DNA of 64,000 bases from Alphaproteobacteria bacterium AO1-B. Its GTDB lineage: Bacteria > Pseudomonadota > Alphaproteobacteria > Rhizobiales > Stappiaceae. This document shows, in pieces, positions 39,665-48,781 of this stretch. Under the pieces are notes generated by a model. It saw only the letters and a list, made by a program, of their open reading frames with translations. It made no database searches and was not told the DNA's origin. The stretch is from positions 518,415 through 582,414 of the forward strand of contig MLAX01000005.1 of the NCBI GenBank assembly GCA_001890945.1, given 5' to 3'. The position numbers were made by a program, and so were the translations under genes. The first letter of the stretch is position 1, and each line of letters begins with the position of its first letter.

Positions 39665-42433
39665 TTAGACGAGCGCTCCGTGACAGTGCTTGTATTTTTT
39701 GCCGGACCCGCACGGGCAAGCTTCGTTACGGCCAACTTTTCCCCAAGTCGCAGGATTGTTTGGATCGCGCTCCCGGGTTGCTTGCGGTTGAACGTTCGGC
39801 TGCGCCATTTCGTCTTCACCGGTCAGCGGGTTGATGTGATGCTCATGCATCTCCGGCATCTGCGGCATTTCGGGCGGCTGTTCGGTCACTAACTCAACGC
39901 GAAGCAGCTGAGCTGTCGTGATTTGGCGCAGTTGTGCCAGCATCGATTCAAACAGGGTGAAGGATTCGGTCTTGTATTCCTGCAATGGATCGCGTTGACC
40001 GTATCCGCGGAACCCGACCACGGAGCGCAGATGGTCGAGGTTGGCCAGGTGCTCCCGCCACAGATTATCAAGCGTTTGAAGCAGAATTGCCTTTTCGACC
40101 CGGCGCATGACCTCCGGCGTGTACTTGGCGACTTTTTGGGCCATGGCCTCGTCAGCCGTTCGTGTCAGCCGTTCCTTGACCTCTTCATCCGCGATACCTT
40201 CTTCGGCCGCCCAATCCTTGATCGGCAAGTCAAGGTTTAGGTACTTGCGGACTTCTTCCTGAAGTCCTTCGGTATCCCATTGTTCCGGATAAGCGCGCTC
40301 TGGAATGTGGCTCGCGACCAGATCATCGATCACGTCGTGCCGCATATCCGTCACAGCATCCTGGATCGCGTCGCTGTCCATCAGGTCGATACGTTGATCG
40401 AAGACGACCTTGCGCTGGTCGTTCATCACGTCGTCAAATTTCAGGAGGTTTTTACGGATATCGAAGTTTCGCGCCTCGACCTTTTGCTGCGCCTTCTCAA
40501 GAGCTTTGTTAATCCACGGATGGATGATTGCTTCGCCTTCTTCCAGGCCCAGCTTCTGCAGCATTGAGTCCATGCGCTCGGAGCCGAAAATCCTCATCAG
40601 ATCATCGTCAAGCGATAGGAAGAACTTGGAGTGGCCCGGATCTCCCTGACGGCCGGAACGACCACGTAGCTGGTTATCGATACGGCGGCTTTCATGCCGT
40701 TCGGTGCCGATTACGTAAAGACCGCCGGCTTTGAGTGCTTCTTGTTTGAGCTCCTCGACTTCGGCCCGGATGGCAGCTTCCTTCGCGGCTCGTTCTTCCC
40801 CTTCCGGCATCTCGCCAAGGGTCATTTCGATCTGCATATCGGCGTTGCCGCCGAGCTGAATATCCGTACCACGGCCGGCCATGTTGGTTGCGATCGTAAC
40901 AGCGCCTGGCAAACCAGCCTGAGCAACAATAAACGCTTCCTGCTCGTGATAGCGCGCGTTCAAAACGGCAAAGACCTTGGACTTGCCACCGTCCTTCTTC
41001 TGCGCGGCGGCAAAGGCGGCCGGATCGCTCAAATCGATCTGCTTGTAGCCATGTTGCTTCAAAAGCTCGGCCAGGATTTCCGACTTCTCGATGGAGGTCG
41101 TGCCCACCAGGATCGGCTGCCGGCGTTCCTTGCACTCATCAATCAACTTGACGATCGCGTTGAATTTTTCCTGGAATGTCCGGTAAACCTCATCATCGTC
41201 ATCGATCCGCTGAACGGAAACGTTTGTCGGAATCTCAACGACTTCCAGCTTATAGATGTCGGCAAATTCGTCGGCTTCCGTTGAAGCTGTACCGGTCATG
41301 CCGGCAAGCTTGCCGTACATGCGGAAATAGTTCTGGAACGTGATCGATGCGAGTGTTTGGTTTTCAGGCTGAATGCGGACCTTCTCGCGCGCTTCCAGGG
41401 CCTGATGGAGACCTTCGGAGAACCGGCGGCCCGGCATCATGCGGCCGGTAAACTCATCGATGATCACAACTTCGCCATTTCGGACAATGTAGTCTTTGTC
41501 CCGCTGGAAGAGTTTGTGAGCTTTCAGAGCTTGTTGGAGATGGTGAACGATTGAGACGTTCTCCACATCATACAGCGAATCGCCTTTCAAAAGATCGGCT
41601 TCCGCCAAAAGGCCTTCGAGTTTCTCGTTGCCAGCCTCGGTGAATGTCGCTGACCGCGCCTTTTCATCGAGCTCGTAATCCTCCTCAGTGAGGTTCGGAA
41701 TGAAGGCGTCAACGGTGTTGTAAAACTCGGAGCGGTCTTCCAGGGGACCGGAGATGATCAATGGTGTCCGGGCTTCATCGATCAGAATTGAATCGACCTC
41801 GTCGACGATTGCAAAGGCATGTCCACGTTGCACCATTGAGGCGCGGTCATGTTTCATGTTGTCGCGAAGATAATCGAAGCCGAATTCGTTGTTCGTTCCG
41901 TACGTAACGTCAGCGGCATAGGCTGCACGGCGCTCTTCATCCGACAGGCCATGTGTGATGCAGCCAACAGACAGTCCCAGGAACTTGTAAACCTGCCCCA
42001 TCCACTCGCTGTCGCGCTGGGCCAGGTAGTCGTTCACAGTGACGACGTGCACACCTTCCCCTAACAAGGCGTTCAGGTAGACAGGTGCCGTCGCCACAAG
42101 GGTCTTACCTTCACCCGTTCGCATTTCCGCGATTTGACCGGAGTTCAGCACCATGCCGCCGATCAGCTGGACATCGTAGTGACGCTGACCGAGCGCCCGT
42201 TTGGCTGCTTCGCGCACCGTTGCGAAAGCCGGTGCAAGGATGTCGTCCAAAGACGCGCCGTTTGTCAGTTGTTCGCGAAATTTCTCCGTCTGGGCGCGAA
42301 GGTCCTCGTCCGACAAAGCCTGGATCTCTGTTTCCAGAGCGTTGATTTGCTCAACTCTCGCCCGGAATGACTTCACTTTCCGGTCATTTGAAGATCCGAA
42401 TAACTTACGTGCTATTGCGCCGAGGCCAGCCAT
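39665..42433 (-). CDS. secA: Preprotein translocase ATPase SecA
   Basis: A 922-residue SecA, the motor that drives unfolded preproteins through SecYEG. The Walker A motif MRTGEGKTLVAT is near residue 104. The DEVDSILIDEARTPLIISG segment near 212, the helicase-like motif TNMAGRGTDIQLGG near 515 and RGRSGRQGDPG near 590 are all present. The C-terminus ends with the zinc-binding SecB/lipid-interacting tail CPCGSGKKYKHCHG. Length and start (MAGLGAIARKLFG) are normal. It is divergent from the parvulin gene across 269 bp. Confidence 0.97.
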   Translation of the reverse strand: MAGLGAIARKLFGSSNDRKVKSFRARVEQINALETEIQALSDEDLRAQTEKFREQLTNGASLDDILAPAFATVREAAKRALGQRHYDVQLIGGMVLNSGQIAEMRTGEGKTLVATAPVYLNALLGEGVHVVTVNDYLAQRDSEWMGQVYKFLGLSVGCITHGLSDEERRAAYAADVTYGTNNEFGFDYLRDNMKHDRASMVQRGHAFAIVDEVDSILIDEARTPLIISGPLEDRSEFYNTVDAFIPNLTEEDYELDEKARSATFTEAGNEKLEGLLAEADLLKGDSLYDVENVSIVHHLQQALKAHKLFQRDKDYIVRNGEVVIIDEFTGRMMPGRRFSEGLHQALEAREKVRIQPENQTLASITFQNYFRMYGKLAGMTGTASTEADEFADIYKLEVVEIPTNVSVQRIDDDDEVYRTFQEKFNAIVKLIDECKERRQPILVGTTSIEKSEILAELLKQHGYKQIDLSDPAAFAAAQKKDGGKSKVFAVLNARYHEQEAFIVAQAGLPGAVTIATNMAGRGTDIQLGGNADMQIEMTLGEMPEGEERAAKEAAIRAEVEELKQEALKAGGLYVIGTERHESRRIDNQLRGRSGRQGDPGHSKFFLSLDDDLMRIFGSERMDSMLQKLGLEEGEAIIHPWINKALEKAQQKVEARNFDIRKNLLKFDDVMNDQRKVVFDQRIDLMDSDAIQDAVTDMRHDVIDDLVASHIPERAYPEQWDTEGLQEEVRKYLNLDLPIKDWAAEEGIADEEVKERLTRTADEAMAQKVAKYTPEVMRRVEKAILLQTLDNLWREHLANLDHLRSVVGFRGYGQRDPLQEYKTESFTLFESMLAQLRQITTAQLLRVELVTEQPPEMPQMPEMHEHHINPLTGEDEMAQPNVQPQATRERDPNNPATWGKVGRNEACPCGSGKKYKHCHGALV

Positions 42434-42702
42434 GTGGCGGTCCTTCCTTTACGGTCGGTGTCACTGGCAATCTGACACCTGCCCATGAAATCGTCTCAAT
42501 TTGTTGTACACGTTGCACACGTAGCGCAGCGCGCTGGCCAACTCATGTGGCCGAAAAGATGCCATCCCAGCCTCGCAGCAGGGCCGCCCGAGAGATAAGA
42601 GGGGGGTGAATGCTTGTCAACGCTGCTGGAATAGGCAATGTACCCAAGCCCTCGTGTTCCGAGGGATAAAAGAGATATGTTCCCATAGGTAAAGGTTTTC
42701 TC
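42434..42702. promoter_or_regulatory. Divergent promoter region between secA and the parvulin gene
   Basis: This 269-bp gap has no gene. It holds a short dyad, GGTGTCA...TGACACC, with a 9-base spacer at about 42458-42480. A hairpin formed by CCCTCG and CGAGGG lies near 42648-42665, and AAGG precedes the parvulin ATG. Promoter elements could not be fixed with confidence. Confidence 0.35.
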
Positions 42703-43566
42703 ATGCTCCGAAATTCGATGCGCAGGCCAGTCAAGGCTCTTGCCGTTTCCTTCATGGCGCTGACGCTCGGATCGGCTTCTTTGTCGGCGGCCGAACCGGA
42801 AGATGTCGTTGCCAAGGTTGGCGATGCGGTCATCACGGAAGCCGATATTGCGTTTGCTGCCCAGGATTTGGGTCAAGAGCTCCAACGTTTCCCACCGGCA
42901 CAATGGCGCCAGTTGCTGCTCGACGTCATGATCGACATGGAGTTGCTGGCTCTGGCTGCGAAGAATGATGGCCTCGATCAGGATCCGGATTTCAAGAAAC
43001 AGCTTGAGTTTCTTGAGCTGCGCGCCCTGCGCAACGCTTATCTCGGCCAGAAGATTAACGGTTCTATCTCTGATGACGACGTGAAGGCCGCTTACGATAA
43101 GGAATTCGCGGATTTCGAAGGTCCTGAAGAGATCAATGCCCGTCATATTCTGGTCGAGGACAAGGCAGCGGCCGAGGCTTTGATAACCGAACTGGATGGC
43201 GGTGCCGATTTCGCTGAGCTCGCCAAGGAAAAATCCACAGGACCTTCGGGGCCGAACGGTGGTGATCTTGGCTTTTTTGCAAAAGGCCAAATGGTGCCAC
43301 CATTTGAGGAGGCAGCCTTTGCATTGGAGCCGGGTACTTACACCAAAGAGCCGGTTGAAACCCAGTTTGGATGGCACGTCATCAAAGTGGAGGACAAGCG
43401 CCGGCAGGAAAAGCCTGCTTTGGAAACCGTTGAAGCAAACCTGCGTCAGCAGCTTGCGCGAGAGCTTTACGAAGCGCGAATGATTGAGCTGAAGGACGAA
43501 TTTGCTGTCGAGATCTTGGATGAACAACTCGCCAATGCAGAGAGCGAGAAGCCCGCGGCTGAATAA
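42703..43566 (+). CDS. Exported parvulin-type peptidyl-prolyl isomerase
   Basis: A 287-residue periplasmic foldase. A signal peptide occupies about residues 1-28 (VKALAVSFMALTLGSASLSAAEP). A SurA/PrsA-like N-terminal helical part follows. The PpiC domain lies at about residues 140-235, with INARHILVEDKAAAEALI, FAELAKEKSTGPSGPNGGDLGFFAKGQMVPPFEEAAF and TQFGWHVIKVED. It would help fold exported proteins after Sec translocation, which fits its place next to secA. A strong terminator follows, separating it from argJ. Confidence 0.93.
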   Translation: MLRNSMRRPVKALAVSFMALTLGSASLSAAEPEDVVAKVGDAVITEADIAFAAQDLGQELQRFPPAQWRQLLLDVMIDMELLALAAKNDGLDQDPDFKKQLEFLELRALRNAYLGQKINGSISDDDVKAAYDKEFADFEGPEEINARHILVEDKAAAEALITELDGGADFAELAKEKSTGPSGPNGGDLGFFAKGQMVPPFEEAAFALEPGTYTKEPVETQFGWHVIKVEDKRRQEKPALETVEANLRQQLARELYEARMIELKDEFAVEILDEQLANAESEKPAAE

Positions 43567-43587
43567 ACTGCGCTTTCAGTGAGGAAT

Positions 43588-43618
43588 ACCCGGTGGCCAC
43601 GAGGCCGCCGGGTTTTTG
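43588..43618 (+). terminator. Terminator after the parvulin gene
   Basis: ACCCGGTGGCC and GGCCGCCGGGT form an 11-bp stem with one G-U pair and loop ACGA, followed by TTTTTG. It lies about 20 bp after the stop codon. Confidence 0.9.
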
Positions 43619-43715
43619 TTTGCCTGCGAGGTCTTGTTCTTGAAAACGCTTGCAGATCCGCTTGCCTCTGGCTAGGGACAACTACAGCTTTTTCACGCAT
43701 CCTGGAGCCGATCCA

Positions 43716-44957
43716 ATGTCGACAACCGTTTCACCTCTTGCGCCCAAATCCTATCCGGATATGCCGGACATCGAGGGGGTGACTTTTGCGACAGCCGGCG
43801 CTGGGATCAAGTATTCCGGCCGGACGGACGTTTTGCTCGCGTCGCTGTGTGAAGGGACCGCAGTTGCAGGCGTTTTCACAAAGTCTAAATGTTCATCCGC
43901 TCCAGTTGACTGGTGCAAAGGGATCCTGAGTGAAGGGTACGCCCGGGCCCTTTTGGTCAATTCAGGAAATGCCAATGCGTTCACCGGGAAAAAGGGTAAG
44001 GCCGCGGTTGCCAAATCTGCTGAGATTGTTTCCAGCGCTATGTCCTGTCCTGAGAATGAAATATATCTGGCGTCGACCGGGGTGATCGGGGAACCGCTTC
44101 CAGCTCAGAAGTTTGCAGGGGTTGCAGATGACTTGGTGGCATCGCAGGGGCAGGCAAGCTGGTTGGACGCGGCCAAGGCCATAATGACAACGGATACCTA
44201 TCCGAAACTTGCGACAGCTACCGTAGAGCTCGATGGCGAGACGGTAACGATCAACGGCATCGCCAAGGGGGCGGGCATGATCGCACCGGATATGGCGACG
44301 ATGCTGTCATTTATTTTTACTGATGCGCCCATAGCGCCTGGTGTCCTTCAGACAATTCTCGGCCAAAACACAGAAACGTCCTTCAATGCCATTACGGTCG
44401 ACAGTGACACATCGACCTCTGACACCGTGCTGTTCTTTGCGACCGGTGCTGCGGAAAAACGTGGCGTGGAGGCTGTTTCCGAGATCGATGATCCCAGGAC
44501 CGAGGTGATCCGGGCAGCACTTGCAGACGTGATGACGGATCTGGCGCACCAAATCGTCAAAGACGGTGAAGGCGCACGCAAGTTTGTTCAAATTTCTGTT
44601 GAAGGCGCGGAGAGCGACCAGTCGGCAAAGCGGATTGCCCTTTCGATTGCCAATTCCCCACTCGTGAAAACCGCCGTTGCTGGTGAAGACGCCAATTGGG
44701 GGCGAGTAGTTATGGCTGTTGGCAAAGCAGGGGAACCGGCCGATCGCGACCGGCTGGCGATTTGGTTTGGCGATGTTCGTGTCGCTATAGAGGGAGAGCG
44801 CGATCCGGATTACAGCGAGGAGGCTGCCTCCGCCGTGATGAAAGAAGAAACGATTCCTATCCGGGTAGATCTCGGCATCGGAGCAGGTGAAGCGGTTGTT
44901 TGGACATGTGATCTGACGAAGCAATATGTAGAAATAAACGGCGACTATAGAAGTTGA
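43716..44957 (+). CDS. argJ: Bifunctional glutamate N-acetyltransferase/amino-acid acetyltransferase
   Basis: A 413-residue ArgJ. The autoproteolytic site is visible in KGAGMIAPDMATMLSF near residue 185, with the nucleophilic threonine after ATM-preceding alanine as in the family. VNSGNANAFTGKKG near 85 and EDANWGRVVMAVGKAG near 325 are also typical. ArgJ recycles the acetyl group in arginine synthesis and can make N-acetylglutamate. The ATG at 43716 (MSTTVSPLAPKSYP) is chosen because it has GGAG upstream; the longer frame begins in the terminator region. Confidence 0.95.
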   Translation: MSTTVSPLAPKSYPDMPDIEGVTFATAGAGIKYSGRTDVLLASLCEGTAVAGVFTKSKCSSAPVDWCKGILSEGYARALLVNSGNANAFTGKKGKAAVAKSAEIVSSAMSCPENEIYLASTGVIGEPLPAQKFAGVADDLVASQGQASWLDAAKAIMTTDTYPKLATATVELDGETVTINGIAKGAGMIAPDMATMLSFIFTDAPIAPGVLQTILGQNTETSFNAITVDSDTSTSDTVLFFATGAAEKRGVEAVSEIDDPRTEVIRAALADVMTDLAHQIVKDGEGARKFVQISVEGAESDQSAKRIALSIANSPLVKTAVAGEDANWGRVVMAVGKAGEPADRDRLAIWFGDVRVAIEGERDPDYSEEAASAVMKEETIPIRVDLGIGAGEAVVWTCDLTKQYVEINGDYRS

Positions 44958-45028
44958 TCGTCGATTAATTAAATTGCGACGGATTTATCATACCCCGCGA
45001 AAACTGTTTCAAAATCGGACAAAGAATA

Positions 45029-45430
45029 ATGACCAAGATCGTACTTGTTGCTGCTTGTGCGCTTGTCGATGTTGATGGACGTGTCCTGCTTGCGCAGCGT
45101 CCTGAAGGTAAATCGATGGCGGGTTTGTGGGAGTTTCCGGGCGGAAAGGTCGAAACTGGTGAGCGCCCAGAGGAGACTTTGATCCGTGAGCTCGGCGAAG
45201 AACTCGGGATCGAGGTTAATGAAGCGTGTCTTGCCCCTTTGACTTTCGCGAGCCATGCTTATGAGGACTTTCATCTTCTCATGCCACTTTACATCTGCCG
45301 AAGATGGGAAGGCACTCCCCGCGGCCGGGAAAATCAGGCACTTAAGTGGGTCCGTGCCGTGAGGTTACGGGACTACCCGATGCCAGCAGCGGATGAACCA
45401 CTCATTCCGCACATAATGGATGCGGTCTAA
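45029..45430 (+). CDS. mutT: MutT/Nudix 8-oxo-dGTP diphosphatase
   Basis: A 133-residue Nudix hydrolase. The Nudix box GGKVETGERPEETLIRELGEELGI lies at about residues 37-60 and is complete. The MAGLWEFPGGK prelude is typical of MutT, which removes oxidised GTP from the nucleotide pool. The ATG follows a weak site, 71 bp after argJ. The argJ-mutT order is frequent in alphaproteobacteria. Confidence 0.92.
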   Translation: MTKIVLVAACALVDVDGRVLLAQRPEGKSMAGLWEFPGGKVETGERPEETLIRELGEELGIEVNEACLAPLTFASHAYEDFHLLMPLYICRRWEGTPRGRENQALKWVRAVRLRDYPMPAADEPLIPHIMDAV

Positions 45431-45447
45431 AACCGATCAATGTTGGG

Positions 45448-45675
45448 ATGAGCGAAATGTATTCCGTGACTAAGCAGTTCCTATTCCAACACCTTCAGCG
45501 CCTTATTCATGATCGCAGCGGTGCCACCATGGTTGAATATGGCTTGCTTGTCGCTACGCTTAGCATCGCGATCCTATTGACTATTGGTAGCATAGGAGGA
45601 ACGGTCCGAGATGACGTTTTTCAAGTTATCTCCGATGTCATGCTGACGGGCGCAAACGAAGCCGCGCAAAACTAA
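45448..45675 (+). CDS. Orphan Flp/Fap-type pilin subunit
   Basis: A 75-residue protein with the type IVb (Flp) prepilin pattern. A short charged leader ends at a glycine (HDRSG). It is followed by ATMVEYGLLVATLSIAILLTIGSIGG, with the glutamate at position 5 and hydrophobic helix expected of a mature pilin. Prepilin peptidase would cut after the glycine near residue 25. No tad/cpa export genes are in the window, so its assembly machinery must be elsewhere. It lies 17 bp after mutT, which is an unusual place for a pilin. Confidence 0.85.
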   Translation: MSEMYSVTKQFLFQHLQRLIHDRSGATMVEYGLLVATLSIAILLTIGSIGGTVRDDVFQVISDVMLTGANEAAQN

Positions 45676-45696
45676 AAACCGGGTAATTACTGATTT

Positions 45697-46593
45697 TCAA
45701 TCCCGTTTCAATCCAACTTCTTCTGTTCCCAAAGCATCGGCCAGCCGGGTTTTGGCTGACCCTGGTTTGAGCGGTTTTTGCTGGCTCGAATGTGGTGCCC
45801 ACCCGAGCAAGGTGACCATGTTGAAGGTTGCACGGACCCGCCCATCTGGATCTGCATAATCCTGGGAATACAACTCAGCAGCCCTTAAAAACACCGTCTT
45901 TGGTAGAGGTGTTCTACTGCGTTCCCTCAGGATGTTCGTCGCGCCCATCGCCTTCAAGTCAGCCATCAAATCAAACATGGAATAGTAGCGGACGGTTAGA
46001 GGATCCATGTCAGTGACTGGCAAGGCAAAACCGGCACGCTGCATAAGTCCGCCCAAATCTCTGGTATCTGCGAAAGGCAGCACACGCGCTGCAGCGCCGC
46101 CCCTAAGCTCCAGTTCTGCTCGGGTCAGGCAATCTCGCAATTCCGTCAGTGTGCCCGCACCGGCGAGCGTTGCCAAAAACAATCCGTCAGGCCGCAATGC
46201 CCTTCGGATTTGAATAAGGGTTCCTGGCAGGTCGTTCACAAATTGCAATGAAAGTGCGGACACGATGAGATCGGTGGACTGATCTTTTAGAGGCAGCACC
46301 GCATCATCTGCGACAAAGGCCGGAGCGGTCAGGTGCGGGTCTGGTTGCCATAGATCCGCTCTGTAAAGAGTTCCGACTTTGCCAGTCGCTCCAAGCAATG
46401 ACTCGACATTCCCGCAGTGGCCGCCCAGATCAATCGCCGTATCGAAAGTCCTGGTGATCGTAGATAGCCGTTCTTCGAGATCTTCTACGACGGCCTTCAA
46501 CAAAAAATCTGAACCGAGCTTAGCGTTCTTTAGCGCCGCTTTGCGCCTCATCCGCAGCAATTTACGGTCAAACAATTCGGGTTGCGCGCTCAC
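45697..46593 (-). CDS. SAM-dependent methyltransferase (BioC/NDUFAF5-like)
   Basis: A 298-residue class I methyltransferase. The SAM site is TAIDLGGHCGNVESLLGATGKV near residues 48-69, followed by VLPLKDQSTDLIVSALSLQFVNDLPGTLIQIRRALRPDGLFLATLAG. The layout matches the BioC-like group that includes mitochondrial NDUFAF5, and the conserved PELFDRKLLRMRRKAAL start is typical. I choose a GTG at 46593 because AGGAAGG lies eight bases before it; the ATG at 46629 has no such site. It is divergent from comF. Confidence 0.8.
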   Translation of the reverse strand: MSAQPELFDRKLLRMRRKAALKNAKLGSDFLLKAVVEDLEERLSTITRTFDTAIDLGGHCGNVESLLGATGKVGTLYRADLWQPDPHLTAPAFVADDAVLPLKDQSTDLIVSALSLQFVNDLPGTLIQIRRALRPDGLFLATLAGAGTLTELRDCLTRAELELRGGAAARVLPFADTRDLGGLMQRAGFALPVTDMDPLTVRYYSMFDLMADLKAMGATNILRERSRTPLPKTVFLRAAELYSQDYADPDGRVRATFNMVTLLGWAPHSSQQKPLKPGSAKTRLADALGTEEVGLKRD

Positions 46594-46736
46594 GGTTTTT
46601 GCCTTCCTGTACTTTCTTGCCGTCGACATAGGTCAATTGCAAAGATGCGTCAAAACCATCTGCCAGTCTCAGAAGTATGATTGCATCTTGTGTTGCTGTG
46701 GGCCTCGTGCACACACTTTGAGTGTATGAGGTGCGA

Positions 46737-47513
46737 ATGATGTTCAAATCCTTTGTGACTTTGCCAGCGATGACAGCTGGGGGTTACCTTCTTGATGCCT
46801 TATTGCCGAGGCGCTGCCCCTGTTGTGAGTGCGGTGTTGCCAGCGGTCTCGGCTTGTGTGGCAGCTGCTGGCAACAAGTCCGATTTTTAGAACAGCCTTG
46901 GTGTCAGAGAATGGGAACACCGTTCACCCACGATGTCGGCGAAAAAGCACTGAGCCCGCGAGCCATTGCCGACCCGCCTGAATTCGACCGTTTGAGGGCT
47001 GTTGCCTTCTACACAGGGCCGGTAAAGGATCTGGTTTTAGCGCTAAAGTTTGCACGGCGCAGAGAATTGGCGGAGGCTATGGGCACATGGATGGCGCGTT
47101 CAGGTACAGAGTTTCTGGGTGATAGCCTGGTCATCCCAGTGCCGCTCCATCGGACGCGCCTTTGGCAGCGCCGGTTCAATCAGGCCGCGGATCTTGCACG
47201 TGTTGTTGCGAACATCTCAGGCGCAGACTACGCCCCGTTCATATTAAAGCGGACGAGGCGGACACAGCAACAAGTCGGGCTGCCTGCAAAGGCGCGCAAG
47301 CGCAACGTGCGGCGGGCCTTTCAAGTGCCGGACAATCAACTGCAAAAGCTCACTGGGCGAAATGTGGTTCTTGTCGACGATGTTTACACGACAGGGTCCA
47401 CAGCGAGCGCGTGCACCAAAGTGCTGAAATCTGCAGGTGCAAGTACCGTTGACGTCCTGACTTTTGCCTTGGCAGATCCTGCCAATCACGAAGACGTTGA
47501 CCGTCCTGATTAA
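46737..47513 (+). CDS. comF: ComF-family phosphoribosyltransferase-like protein
   Basis: A 258-residue ComF homologue. The N-terminal zinc-ribbon cysteines (CPCCECG and CGSCW) are near residues 26-48. A PRTase-type domain contains VIPVPLHRTRLWQRRFNQA near 130 and the PRPP loop VVLVDDVYTTGSTASAC near 220. ComF proteins are linked to DNA uptake and DNA damage roles, though the function outside competent species is unclear. The ATG at 46737 is preceded by GAGG; a GTG fifteen bases earlier is less likely. Confidence 0.9.
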   Translation: MMFKSFVTLPAMTAGGYLLDALLPRRCPCCECGVASGLGLCGSCWQQVRFLEQPWCQRMGTPFTHDVGEKALSPRAIADPPEFDRLRAVAFYTGPVKDLVLALKFARRRELAEAMGTWMARSGTEFLGDSLVIPVPLHRTRLWQRRFNQAADLARVVANISGADYAPFILKRTRRTQQQVGLPAKARKRNVRRAFQVPDNQLQKLTGRNVVLVDDVYTTGSTASACTKVLKSAGASTVDVLTFALADPANHEDVDRPD

Positions 47514-47626
47514 GCAAGTCGCCCGAAATTCTTGAGTTTTCGGGCTATCAAACGCATATACCGCTGCAAGCAACTTCCATTGCGCACTATGGAGACGATC
47601 TACTGTGCGAGAAAAGGAAATCAGGA

Positions 47627-47884
47627 ATGTCCGACGTCACGATTTACACACGGCAACTCTGCGGGTTCTGTACGGCTGCAAAGCGCCTTCTGGAAAAGAA
47701 GGGTGTTTCGTTCACCGAGCATGACGCGACCTTTGACCCAAAACTGCGTCAAGAGATGGTGCAAAAGGCCAATGGCCGTTCCACATTCCCGCAGATTTTC
47801 ATCGGATCAGAACACGTTGGTGGATGCGATGATTTGCATGACCTTGAACGTGCGGGCAAACTGGACCAGTTGCTCGCTTCGTAA
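47627..47884 (+). CDS. grxC: Glutaredoxin 3
   Basis: An 85-residue dithiol glutaredoxin. The active site is CGFC at about residues 11-14 (the canonical form is CPYC), with GRSTFPQIFIGSEHVGGCDD near 49-68 giving the cis-proline and glutathione site. It reduces disulphides and glutathione adducts. GGA precedes the ATG. It lies between comF and a nitrilase-type gene, as in many alphaproteobacteria. Confidence 0.93.
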   Translation: MSDVTIYTRQLCGFCTAAKRLLEKKGVSFTEHDATFDPKLRQEMVQKANGRSTFPQIFIGSEHVGGCDDLHDLERAGKLDQLLAS

Positions 47885-47926
47885 TTCTGAGGGAGCTCAA
47901 AACGATTTCCTTTTGAGGATGAAGAA

Positions 47927-48781
47927 ATGGCCACCTTCAAAGCGTCGTGTATTCAACTGCGCAGCGGTAAATCCATTGAGCAAAATGCAAGTGTTGCGGA
48001 ACAGTTGATCCGGCAAGCGGCCGAGGCTGGAGCGATCTACATCCAGACACCAGAAATGTCGAATGTTCTGGTCCGCAGCCGCGATGAGCTGATGGAACGG
48101 ATCGGGTCTGGCACAGCCGATCCGTTCTTGAAGATGGCGCAACGGGTAGCCTCAGAGCTCAATGTGTCTCTTCATCTCGGTTCGCTGGCGGTCTTGAAAG
48201 ACAGCGGCAAAGTCGCCAACCGGGCTTTTTTCATTGGCACAGATGGCGCAATTCAAGCGTCCTATGACAAGATACACATGTTCGATGTCGATCTGCCAAA
48301 TGGCGAGAGCTGGCGGGAGTCGGCAACTTATGACCCGGGTCAGGAAACGATATTGACGGATGCGTCCTTTGGGCGTGTTGGCATGGCTGTGTGTTACGAT
48401 GTTCGCTTCCCAGCCGTCTTTCGTGAACAAGCACGGCGCGGTGCGGAGATCCTGACCGCACCGGCAGCTTTCACTCGGCAGACTGGTGAAGCGCACTGGC
48501 ATGTGCTACAGCGCGCCCGCGCAATCGAAAACGGCGCCTACATGATTTCCGCGGCCCAAGGCGGTGTCCATGAAGACGGCCGTGAGACCTACGGCCACAG
48601 CCTGATGGTCAACCCCTGGGGAGAGGTCATTGCCGAGCTGGACCATGATGAGCCGGATTTCATCGTCGCGGCTGTTGAGACTGAGAATGTTGCCAAGGCA
48701 AGGTCGCGCATTCCCGCCATCGCAAACGAGCGGGCATTCGCGTCTCGTATTGCCGATGGTTTGAAGGAGATACCTGCGTGA
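47927..48781 (+). CDS. Carbon-nitrogen hydrolase (Nit1-type, probable deaminated-glutathione amidase)
   Basis: A 284-residue nitrilase-superfamily enzyme. The triad is visible: glutamate in IQTPEMSNVL near residue 43, lysine in ASYDKIHMFDVDL near 108, and cysteine in GMAVCYDVRFP near 150. The form is that of the Nit1/YbeM group, which repairs deaminated glutathione. Its position next to grxC fits a glutathione-linked role. GAGG precedes the ATG by about ten bases. The stop overlaps the DUF1178 start (GTG) by four bases. Confidence 0.88.
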   Translation: MATFKASCIQLRSGKSIEQNASVAEQLIRQAAEAGAIYIQTPEMSNVLVRSRDELMERIGSGTADPFLKMAQRVASELNVSLHLGSLAVLKDSGKVANRAFFIGTDGAIQASYDKIHMFDVDLPNGESWRESATYDPGQETILTDASFGRVGMAVCYDVRFPAVFREQARRGAEILTAPAAFTRQTGEAHWHVLQRARAIENGAYMISAAQGGVHEDGRETYGHSLMVNPWGEVIAELDHDEPDFIVAAVETENVAKARSRIPAIANERAFASRIADGLKEIPA

